Positions 1 to 6,457 of a stretch of DNA of 9,271 nucleotides are shown in pieces. The position numbers and the translations under genes were made by a program. The notes below the pieces were generated by a model, which was given only the letters and a program-made list of their open reading frames with translations, searched no databases and was not told the DNA's origin. Every line of letters begins with the position of its first letter. The first letter of the stretch is position 1. This stretch comes from DASPKA01 sp035628335 (GTDB lineage: Bacteria > Patescibacteriota > Doudnabacteria > UBA920): positions 1 to 9,271 of the forward strand of contig DASPKA010000052.1 in the NCBI GenBank assembly GCA_035628335.1. Reading direction: 5' to 3'.

Positions 1-3000
1 TGCGTATAATTCAGCCACAGGTAAATGGGTAAACCAGACTAACACCTCGGCATCGGCGGGCGTACTTCAGGCTTCTTTTGCATCCATCGCACAAAATGCG
101 TCTATACAGGTCCAAGGCGCAACTGCATTCCAAGTTTCGGAAAAATCTACTGGCAACACAACGTATAATATCAATTATAATTTTGAATCGCAGTACATTC
201 AGCAAGATGCAGTGAATGGTACTGATTTCACTTCCACCACCGGCACTTCTACATTGTTCCCAGGCCAGGCGTACTTACATCCAACAACCTATGTTGCTCC
301 AGCATATGACAATCCACTTGGTATGGGTGACCGTCAAACTACTGCATTGACCGTAACTTGGGCTGGCTCAAAGTGGCTCACGGGCTCAAGTAACGGTGAT
401 GATGCTATTGATGGGGAGCAAACAAGTTCTGGTGGTTTCCCCGTATACATGAGTGGTAACGATGCTCCAGCAGGCAGTGGCGGCTCGTATATGACTTTTG
501 ACTTTGGGCCTGGTGCGCATAAAGTGATTACAGCAGCTCAAGTATTCTTTACCTGCCGTGGCTCTACCAATCAAAATCCAGGCAACTGGTACTGGCAAGG
601 GAGTAACGATGGGACGAGCTTTACAAATGTGAGCGCTGCGGAAACTGCGGCTACGAGCTATAATGGTACAGTGTATTGGTCTGAGTACACAGGCTTAGCC
701 AGCAACACCACTGGGTACCGTTATTACCGCTGGATCCCAAGTAATGGACTATGGTTCGATGCTACCTGTAATGCTGGCGTTACTGAAGTTCAGTTCAAGA
801 TTGATAATGCCGTCTATACAACCGGCCCCTACTACATCACTACCAGTGACCAGACTCAGATTGACTTGACTAGCGCTAATAGCATCAATAGTGCAACTGT
901 CACCGAATCTACGAATGCGAATCAGGTCATCAAATATCTGGTTTCCTTCGACGGTCGAGCAACTTGGAAATACTGGAATGGTTCATCCTGGCAAACTTCT
1001 ACCCTGGCGAACGCACAGACAAATGGTCGTACGGGAGCACAGTTACAAACTGATCTGGCGAACTGGACAAGCGCGCAAGGTACGAAATTAGATATCGCTG
1101 CTTCATTCTTTACTTCTCAAACGAGCAATTCCCCGACACTGGACAACATCGCAGTGTCGGTAAATGGCAATACGTTTACTGCATTACGCGAAGGTGTAGA
1201 TTATTCTCTCACGCGCGGTGTTTCTACCGGATCAACTGGTTTGACCGTTACTCGCTTGAAGACAGGTACAGCAGATATGGTAATTGACTATTCTGGTACT
1301 GCATTAGGCCAGGCATTTACCAACGGCGGCAATAGTTTTGGCGCACTCAATGTCATTGGTTCCAATGACAATAATGCATTAGCCTTCCGTACCAATTCAA
1401 TTGAACGCGGTCGATTTGATACCAATGGTAATTTTGGTGTGGGCACGGTAACACCTGGTGCATTGTTCTCAGTCGGTGGCAATGCGTTGTTCAATGGCAC
1501 AATAACAGTGAATGGGTGTGTGGGTTGTACCACAGGCTATGCCATGGCAGACGGCACCGCGGCTCTGCCTGGGTTGGCTTTTGCAAACGACACGGACACT
1601 GGTTTCTTCCGGCCGGCTACAAATACAATCGCGTTGTCTACAACTGGCACTGAAGCAGCAAGATTTAGCTCAACAGGTAATTTGGGTTTAGGCACAACCA
1701 ATCCCGCAGCTAAACTGCATGTAGAAGGTAATATCAACGCAATGGTAGCAACGCAGATCCGCAACACTGGGGTATATGCAAACGGGAAAGCGGGTGTGAT
1801 TTTTGGTAATGATACCTTAGCTGCGCTTGCTCAAATATTCGTTAACAGTTCGGGTGATAGCAGCTATGGTGGGGCGAATTCGTTTAATGTCTTTACTAAC
1901 ACCAATGTGCCAATTGCGTTCCATCCGCAGGGAACAGAGCGTGTCAGGATTACACCTGCTGGCAACTTTGGAATAGGTACCACTTCTCCGGTACAACTTT
2001 TGAGCGTAAATGGTTCAGGCTACTTTAACGGTAATGTTGGGATAGGTGTTGTTGCGACAGATAATGTACTGCAAGTGGTCGGTGATACCAAAATCACGAA
2101 TGGCGAGATTTTCCTCAATGATCGCTTAAATGCGCCTTCTGGTATCAAGTTTACCCAAAACGCAGGCAATAACGTGACCGGACATTTCTATATGTACTAT
2201 GGAGGTCCAAACCCCGTGCTTATCGCCTCTAACAATGGAGCGACAGATAACGTGGGTGTACAATTGACGCTCGGTGCAACTAGTTGGTCAGCTACTTCAG
2301 ATAGACGGTTGAAGGAAAATATCAAAGACACCGAAGCTGGTCTCAGTGAATTGCTGGGCTTAAAAGTGCGCGAGTTTAACTTTATTGGTCAGGATAAGAC
2401 CCAAAACGGCTTTATTGCTCAAGAGGTCTATGAGCAGTATAAACTTGCCGCAGTTAAGGGTTCAGACGAAACTAAGTATGATGAGCAGGGGAATCTTGAG
2501 GGTGCCTGGAGTGTAGACTACAACCAGATAACCGCGCTTTTGGTAAAGAGTGTGCAAGAGCAGCAGAAGCAGATTGTTTCTCTACAAGATGCTTTGGCAA
2601 AGTTGGGTCCAAAGCTTGAAGGTTTGGAAGTGTTGCTAGGATCAGACGAGACCTTAGGGCAGCGTTTGGTTTCTATGGAAAAGAGAATCACCAGCCTAGA
2701 AGAGAAGTTTGCTTCACTGGAAAAAGCCATTAGTCAAGTTGGTGCGAATGGTCAGATAACCATGGTGAACAATACAGTGAATAATTTGCTTGCTTCAGGT
2801 ACCGTACAGCTGCTCGGTGATGTTGAAATTTCCGGTCATGTACTGGTTTCTAACGACACCGCGGGCAGGACGCTACTTGTTGCTGGGACTACCAGTGTGC
2901 ATATTGCCTTCAAGAAAGCATATGCTTCAGCTCCACAAGTATTCCTGCAGGCAAAGTCTAGAGTTTCAGTATTGCCTGAAAATATAACCACTGAAGGCTT

Positions 3001-3271
3001 TGATATAACGTTGGCTGCTGCTGAGGGATTAGACATTACCGTTGATTGGTTTGCCGTTGGCACCACGAGCCAGACCCCTGCTTCTACTTCTGACCCAGTT
3101 GCAAACCCAGACTACCAAGTTGGTCCCGCATCGCAAGCTCCTTCTACATTACCTACGTCCAATGCAGAACCTGAAAGCGTTTCAACCGACGTGGAAACAA
3201 CTCAGGTTCCCCACGAACCAGTCGCTGTTGAGAATGTCCCGGAGCAGGTTACTCCGGAAGTTGTTGAATAA
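1..3271 (+). CDS. Giant secreted fibre/adhesin with S74 chaperone domain, 5'-truncated by window edge
   Basis: The frame is open from base 2, so this is the C-terminal ~1089 residues of a larger protein; the GTG at 212 is internal. In order: a beta-rich start; a discoidin/F5-8C-like stretch (about 335-803) with WQGSNDGTSF and YRYYRW; a module ending SPTLDNIAV (about 854-1160); three GNxGxGTxxP fibre repeats (about 1409-2098); and the peptidase S74 intramolecular chaperone (about 2291-2540) with SDRRLKENI and NGFIAQEV. Then come a coiled coil (about 2540-2750), an H-type-lectin-like module (2888-3070) ending VDWFAVG, and a Pro/Thr/Glu-rich tail. In phage tail spikes S74 trimerises the fibre and then cleaves itself off through a Ser/Lys dyad; Ser (2297-2299) and Lys (2312-2314) keep the S-x4-K spacing. 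No membrane anchor or sortase signal is visible at the C-terminus. Role as a trimeric surface adhesin is inferred; the S74 call is firm and the carbohydrate-binding calls are tentative. Confidence 0.93.
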   Translation, partial: AYNSATGKWVNQTNTSASAGVLQASFASIAQNASIQVQGATAFQVSEKSTGNTTYNINYNFESQYIQQDAVNGTDFTSTTGTSTLFPGQAYLHPTTYVAPAYDNPLGMGDRQTTALTVTWAGSKWLTGSSNGDDAIDGEQTSSGGFPVYMSGNDAPAGSGGSYMTFDFGPGAHKVITAAQVFFTCRGSTNQNPGNWYWQGSNDGTSFTNVSAAETAATSYNGTVYWSEYTGLASNTTGYRYYRWIPSNGLWFDATCNAGVTEVQFKIDNAVYTTGPYYITTSDQTQIDLTSANSINSATVTESTNANQVIKYLVSFDGRATWKYWNGSSWQTSTLANAQTNGRTGAQLQTDLANWTSAQGTKLDIAASFFTSQTSNSPTLDNIAVSVNGNTFTALREGVDYSLTRGVSTGSTGLTVTRLKTGTADMVIDYSGTALGQAFTNGGNSFGALNVIGSNDNNALAFRTNSIERGRFDTNGNFGVGTVTPGALFSVGGNALFNGTITVNGCVGCTTGYAMADGTAALPGLAFANDTDTGFFRPATNTIALSTTGTEAARFSSTGNLGLGTTNPAAKLHVEGNINAMVATQIRNTGVYANGKAGVIFGNDTLAALAQIFVNSSGDSSYGGANSFNVFTNTNVPIAFHPQGTERVRITPAGNFGIGTTSPVQLLSVNGSGYFNGNVGIGVVATDNVLQVVGDTKITNGEIFLNDRLNAPSGIKFTQNAGNNVTGHFYMYYGGPNPVLIASNNGATDNVGVQLTLGATSWSATSDRRLKENIKDTEAGLSELLGLKVREFNFIGQDKTQNGFIAQEVYEQYKLAAVKGSDETKYDEQGNLEGAWSVDYNQITALLVKSVQEQQKQIVSLQDALAKLGPKLEGLEVLLGSDETLGQRLVSMEKRITSLEEKFASLEKAISQVGANGQITMVNNTVNNLLASGTVQLLGDVEISGHVLVSNDTAGRTLLVAGTTSVHIAFKKAYASAPQVFLQAKSRVSVLPENITTEGFDITLAAAEGLDITVDWFAVGTTSQTPASTSDPVANPDYQVGPASQAPSTLPTSNAEPESVSTDVETTQVPHEPVAVENVPEQVTPEVVE
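1409..2098 (+). repeat. Three degenerate GNxGIGTTxP fibre repeats inside the S74 protein
   Basis: Three related protein segments occur in tandem, at about 1409-1506 (GNFGVGTVTPGALFSVGG), 1655-1741 (GNLGLGTTNPAAKLHVEG) and 1937-2098 (GNFGIGTTSPVQLLSVNG, followed by a partial fourth unit NVGIGVV). Each has a GN-hydrophobic-G-hydrophobic-GT turn, a Pro, and a short beta strand ending in V-x-G. Such units precede S74 domains in many phage and bacterial fibres and probably form the trimeric beta shaft. Similarity is at protein level; no long identical DNA repeats were noticed. Confidence 0.75.
2291..2540 (+). other. Peptidase S74 intramolecular chaperone domain with predicted self-cleavage site
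   Basis: The segment SATSDRRLKENI begins the domain. By analogy with phage endosialidase chaperones, cleavage would occur just before the Ser encoded at 2297-2299, with the Lys at 2312-2314 as dyad partner. Further hallmarks are the FNFI strand, the NGFIAQEV motif and the WSVDYNQITALLVKSVQEQ helix entering the coiled coil. If cleavage occurs, a C-terminal fragment of 324 residues would be released from the fibre. Confidence 0.85.
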
Positions 3272-3281
3272 ATGATTTTAA

Positions 3282-3326
3282 AAGCCCTGAGCGAATCTAG
3301 TTAAATTCACTCAGGGCTTGTTTCTT
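3282..3326. terminator. Hairpin terminator between convergent genes, possibly bidirectional
   Basis: AAGCCCTGAG (3282-3291) pairs perfectly with CTCAGGGCTT (3310-3319). After one C/A mismatch, GAAT (3293-3296) pairs with ATTC (3305-3308), leaving an 8-nt loop. On the + strand a short GTTTCTT tail follows; on the - strand the tail is TTAAAAT. It lies 10 bases after the fibre gene's stop and directly beyond the stop of the convergent small gene, so it probably ends both transcripts. The U-tracts are short, making efficiency uncertain. Confidence 0.75.
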
Positions 3327-3630
3327 AGGGTTGGATCATCCAGTCCCAATACGAGTGCCAGAAATGGCTAAGCACAAGCGCTGCGGCGAGAACGCAAATT
3401 GCGAATATCAGACGTTGTATGGTCCTGTCGCCTATAGCAAACAAGGCATCGCGCTCTGGCCAGCCATTGACGCGGCACGAGTGGCAGTAGCCACCTTTCA
3501 TTTGGCTGCGGTACCATTTATTGTTGCACTCAGCAAACCGAACGCACTCAATGATTTTGTCATTCATATCGGCGTTGCTACTGCCGATAATTTCTGCATG
3601 CCTACCATCCTTCGGGTCATTTGGACTCAT
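3325..3630 (-). CDS. Small cysteine-rich single-pass membrane protein of unknown function
   Basis: The product is 101 residues and I do not recognise its family. The N-terminal half is polar and holds C29-x5-C35-x13-C49-x2-C52, with CNNKWYR and GYCHSCR around the cysteines, a pattern compatible with a zinc-ribbon-like knuckle. A hydrophobic helix at about residues 71-88 (IFAICVLAAALVLSHFW) is followed by a short Trp-rich tail. The picture is a tail-anchored protein with a cytosolic metal-binding head; this topology is inferred. The strand is chosen because a near-consensus - strand promoter lies upstream (3674-3702), a terminator hairpin follows the stop, and the opposite-strand ORF over the same bases has neither. 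The bases before the ATG are A-rich without a clear Shine-Dalgarno. It diverges from the kinase gene. Confidence 0.7.
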   Translation of the reverse strand: MSPNDPKDGRHAEIIGSSNADMNDKIIECVRFAECNNKWYRSQMKGGYCHSCRVNGWPERDALFAIGDRTIQRLIFAICVLAAALVLSHFWHSYWDWMIQP

Positions 3631-3673
3631 ATTTTTTCTTTTTTAATCTAAGTATTAGTTCTTAAGTTATGGG

Positions 3674-3702
3674 ATTATGAAATATAAGTTGTAAATTGTC
3701 AA
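3674..3702 (-). promoter_or_regulatory. Sigma70-type promoter for the small Cys-rich gene
   Basis: On the - strand, a perfect -35 TTGACA (3702-3697) is followed by a 17-nt spacer and a -10 CATAAT (3679-3674), five of six matches. Initiation would fall near 3667, giving a 5' UTR of roughly 37 nt. The -35 overlaps by five bases the -35 of the + strand kinase promoter. Confidence 0.65.
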
Positions 3703-3724
3703 GGGGTTAGGCATGTGGTATAAT
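3696..3724 (+). promoter_or_regulatory. Sigma70-type extended -10 promoter for the kinase leader
   Basis: TTGTCA (3696-3701), a 17-nt spacer and a perfect TATAAT (3719-3724) preceded by TGG, which makes an extended -10 (TGn). Transcription should begin near 3731, about 90 nt before the kinase ATG at 3822 and only a few bases before an ATG at 3735. Confidence 0.8.
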
Positions 3725-3734
3725 AGTCCTGTCC

Positions 3735-3779
3735 ATGAAGATAAAAACTAATTTCATAAGCTATGGAAAAGGGTTTTAG
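3735..3779 (+). other. Possible 14-codon leader ORF upstream of the kinase
   Basis: The ATG at 3735 starts MKIKTNFISYGKGF and stops at TAG (3777-3779). It begins about four bases after the predicted transcription start, so translation would have to be nearly leaderless. It is in the same frame as the kinase, and no other stop lies between the TAG and the kinase ATG. TATAAT-to-ATG spacing (16 nt) is identical to that of the FN3 gene at 6458. It could be a leader peptide, or simply chance in a 90-nt UTR. Confidence 0.3.
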
Positions 3780-3785
3780 TTTAAG

Positions 3786-3823
3786 ATCCCATTCATAAAA
3801 TACCCTTATATTTATAGTGGGAT
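3786..3823 (+). promoter_or_regulatory. Predicted mRNA hairpin covering the kinase start codon
   Basis: ATCCCA (3786-3791) pairs with TGGGAT (3818-3823), which includes the A and U of the AUG. A TTC/AG internal loop separates this from ATAAA (3795-3799) paired with TTTAT (3811-3815), leaving an 11-nt loop. Only three GC pairs are present, so stability is moderate to weak. It could restrain initiation at 3822 until unfolded; an unstructured start at GTG 3828 is an alternative. Confidence 0.35.
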
Positions 3824-6356
3824 GCGCGTGACTAAGAAGACCCAACAAAAGAACCCTGTAAATTTTCAAGCGTTGTTTGAAGCTGCGCCAGATCTTTTTT
3901 TAGTACTCAAACCGGACACGCCTATATTTACTATCGTTGCTGTGAGCAGTGCATATGCTCGCGCGACCATGACTAAACGCGAAGAAATAATAGGTAAGGG
4001 CTTATTTAAAGTTTTTCCAGACAATCCAGAGGACGCAGAAGCTACTGGTACGCAGAATTTGTGTGCATCATTGGAGCGGGTAATTGCATCTGGTCAGTCG
4101 GATACTATGGCTGTTCAAAAATATGACATCCCGCTTCCAGGCGGAGGGTTTGAAGAGCGTCATTGGAGCCCGCTAAATACCCCTGTTTTTATACAAAATA
4201 CTTTAACGTATATTATTCACCGCGTTGAAGACGTGACTGAGTTCATGAAATTGAAGGCACAGGGGATCCAGCAAAGCAAATTGGCTGAAGAGCTCCGCAG
4301 TAAAACCGGTGAGATGGAGCTTGAAATTTACCGCCGCGCGCAGGAAATTCAGCGTATAAACCAGCAACTCCTTGCTGCAAATGAACAGTTAAGTAGGCTT
4401 GATAAGCTCAAAACTGAATTTTTTTCTAATATTTCCCATGAATTTCGTACCCCCCTGAGCCTCATACTCGCGCCAATAACCGAGCTGCAAGCCTCTGCCG
4501 CGGATACAGAATTGAGAGAAGAACTTGATTTGATAGCGCGCAATGCACGCCGTTTGAACCGGCTTGTTAATAATTTGCTTGATTTCTCTCGTTTGGAGGC
4601 TGGCACAAATAAGGCAGCCTATGAACTGGTTGATTTACGAGAACTAACCCAGGATCTAGCCGCACATTTTACATCAGCCATGGAAAAAGCCCGACTTGAT
4701 TATATTATTGATTGTCACTCTATTGCTCAGCCTACGTATGTTGATCGGGAGATGTGGGAGAAAATAGTTTTTAATTTGCTCTCTAATGCGTATAAGTACA
4801 CTTTAACCGGAAGCGTGAAAGTAACTTTAGTTGAGGATGAGAATGAAGCAGTGCTAAGTGTAGCAGATACTGGTCAAGGCATTGCGCCTGAAGACTTACC
4901 GCACGTATTTGAGCGATTTTATAGGACTCACAGCAACGATGCTCGAAGTTTCGAAGGTTCGGGTATTGGACTTGCTCTGGTTTCTGAGCTTGCGAAGTTA
5001 CATGGTGGACGCGTAGCTGTGGTAAGTACGCAAGGACAGGGAAGTAGCTTTAGCGTACGTATTCCAACTGGCCATGCACACCTGCCGCATGAGCAAATTC
5101 GTAAACGTACTAACATTCCTTCAAGAGATTTAGAAGAAGTCACTTCTTGGCTAACAGAGGAGACTGATCAAACAGACGAATCACCACATATTAATGTACT
5201 TGTAGTGGATGATAATGCAGACATGCGGGCGTATTTGCGGCGTGTCTTAAAGGCGGCTGGGTATTCAGTGGCTACTGCTCACGACGGGCGCTTGGCATTG
5301 CAAAAAATTGAGCGCGTTGAATTCGATCTTATTATCACTGATGTCATGATGCCGCATGTGGATGGATTTTCATTGCTTGCCCAACTTCGTTCAAATCCAC
5401 GCACGCGCAGTATGCCGGTTATCATGATTTCAGCACGAGCTGGTAATGAAGCTGCTGTGGAAGGTATTGAGAAAGGTGCGGATGACTATGTTATTAAGCC
5501 GTTTACGGTGCGTGACCTTTTGGCGCGCGTAAAGACTCATTTGCGGCTTACGCAGCTTAGGTACCAAGAGGGTGGAGCGAACTCTAAAACCGCAGAATTC
5601 GTTGCAGATTTACGTCGGGGCATAGAGCAAGGAGAAATGCTCTTGTATTTTCAACCTATTGTAACGCTTGCTACTAACCAAATCGTCGCCGTGGAAGCCC
5701 TGGTGCGCTGGCAGCATCCTGATGGCATGCGGTATCCAAACGACTTTATCCCCCTGGCAGAAGAAAGCGGATTGATCATCCCGCTCGGGGAGTGGGTGAT
5801 AGCAGAAGCCTGCCGTCAACAGAGGCGCTGGCGAGAGCTTGGACTCAATGCGAGAGTGAGTGTCAATGTATGTGCGCGCCAACTTGCTTCCGATACCTTT
5901 GTTCAGGAAGTACAAAAGATTATCCAAAAAAACGATGCTTTAGAATTCGAAATTACAGAAAGCGCCTTAATGCAGAATTTGGATCTCATTGAAGCACGGC
6001 TACGAGAATTAAAAGCCTTGGGTGTTACGTTAAGTTTGGATGATTTTGGGCAAGGGTATAGTTCGCTGAATTACGTACTGCGTTTGCCGTTGGATAATTT
6101 GAAAATAGACCGCGCCTTTGTTCATGACTGTTTGGCTCATGAAACCAGCGCGAATATTGTCAAAGCAATTTGCTACCTAGGGACAAGTCTTAAGCTTGGA
6201 CTAATAGCTGAAGGTGTAGAACAAGCAGAGCAGGTAGAGTTTTTAAAACAAGCGGGATGTGAATTTATGCAAGGCTACTACATACTTCCCCCGAAGCCTT
6301 TTGATGACTTTATGGCATGGGTGAACAAAGAAAAGAAAACAACACTGGGTACGTAA
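3822..6356 (+). CDS. Hybrid histidine kinase fused to EAL c-di-GMP phosphodiesterase (PAS-HisKA-HATPase-REC-EAL)
   Basis: 844 residues with no signal peptide or transmembrane helix, so a cytosolic sensor. Domains: PAS-like (about 14-142); coiled coil (about 143-192); HisKA with phospho-acceptor His206 in HEFRTPL; HATPase (about 303-417) with N box NLLSNAYKYT, G1 DTGQGI (D349) and G2 GSGIGLAL; receiver (about 458-575) with D463/D464, phospho-Asp D507 in TDVMMP and K559; EAL (about 602-838). EAL residues look intact: E625 of EAL, N682, FEITES, D740/D741 of DDFGQGYSSL, K761, E797 of AEGVE and Q817. EAL enzymes hydrolyse c-di-GMP to pGpG. No GGDEF or HPt domain is present. The likely flow is signal, autophosphorylation, transfer to D507, then altered phosphodiesterase activity. 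The start is uncertain: ATG 3822 has no Shine-Dalgarno, and GTG 3828 is possible. Neighbouring surface-protein genes suggest control of attachment (inference). Confidence 0.95.
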   Translation: MRVTKKTQQKNPVNFQALFEAAPDLFLVLKPDTPIFTIVAVSSAYARATMTKREEIIGKGLFKVFPDNPEDAEATGTQNLCASLERVIASGQSDTMAVQKYDIPLPGGGFEERHWSPLNTPVFIQNTLTYIIHRVEDVTEFMKLKAQGIQQSKLAEELRSKTGEMELEIYRRAQEIQRINQQLLAANEQLSRLDKLKTEFFSNISHEFRTPLSLILAPITELQASAADTELREELDLIARNARRLNRLVNNLLDFSRLEAGTNKAAYELVDLRELTQDLAAHFTSAMEKARLDYIIDCHSIAQPTYVDREMWEKIVFNLLSNAYKYTLTGSVKVTLVEDENEAVLSVADTGQGIAPEDLPHVFERFYRTHSNDARSFEGSGIGLALVSELAKLHGGRVAVVSTQGQGSSFSVRIPTGHAHLPHEQIRKRTNIPSRDLEEVTSWLTEETDQTDESPHINVLVVDDNADMRAYLRRVLKAAGYSVATAHDGRLALQKIERVEFDLIITDVMMPHVDGFSLLAQLRSNPRTRSMPVIMISARAGNEAAVEGIEKGADDYVIKPFTVRDLLARVKTHLRLTQLRYQEGGANSKTAEFVADLRRGIEQGEMLLYFQPIVTLATNQIVAVEALVRWQHPDGMRYPNDFIPLAEESGLIIPLGEWVIAEACRQQRRWRELGLNARVSVNVCARQLASDTFVQEVQKIIQKNDALEFEITESALMQNLDLIEARLRELKALGVTLSLDDFGQGYSSLNYVLRLPLDNLKIDRAFVHDCLAHETSANIVKAICYLGTSLKLGLIAEGVEQAEQVEFLKQAGCEFMQGYYILPPKPFDDFMAWVNKEKKTTLGT

Positions 6357-6438
6357 AATTGCAGAGGAAATGGAAATAGAATCTACTTTAAAGAAAAAGA
6401 GTAGGGCCAAAAATGGCTCCGTATCCATTTTAAATGCG

Positions 6439-6447
6439 TGGTATAAT
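6439..6447 (+). promoter_or_regulatory. Extended -10 promoter giving a nearly leaderless mRNA
   Basis: TGG followed by a perfect TATAAT (6442-6447) lies 16 bases before the ATG at 6458, so initiation about seven bases downstream of the -10 would leave a leader of only about four nucleotides. No good -35 is seen at 17-nt spacing, consistent with reliance on the extended -10. It argues against the ATG at 6434, which would place the promoter inside the coding sequence. Confidence 0.65.
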
Positions 6448-6457
6448 AACAATACTT

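Noticed and set aside
212..214. GTG at 212 as the start of the first gene
   Set aside because: The same frame is open from base 2 with in-character beta-rich sequence, so the true start lies upstream of the window.
3331..3651. A + strand ORF of 106 codons opposite the small Cys-rich gene
   Set aside because: It begins directly after the terminator hairpin with no promoter, and its complement has a near-consensus promoter, clustered cysteines and a membrane helix.
6404..6419. Small hairpin GGGCCA/TGGCTC after the kinase as a terminator
   Set aside because: Only six pairs including a wobble, and no T-tract follows within a useful distance.
6434..6457. Upstream ATG adding eight residues to the FN3 protein
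   Set aside because: The extended -10 TATAAT at 6442-6447 would lie inside the coding sequence, and the ATG at 6458 gives a better signal peptide.
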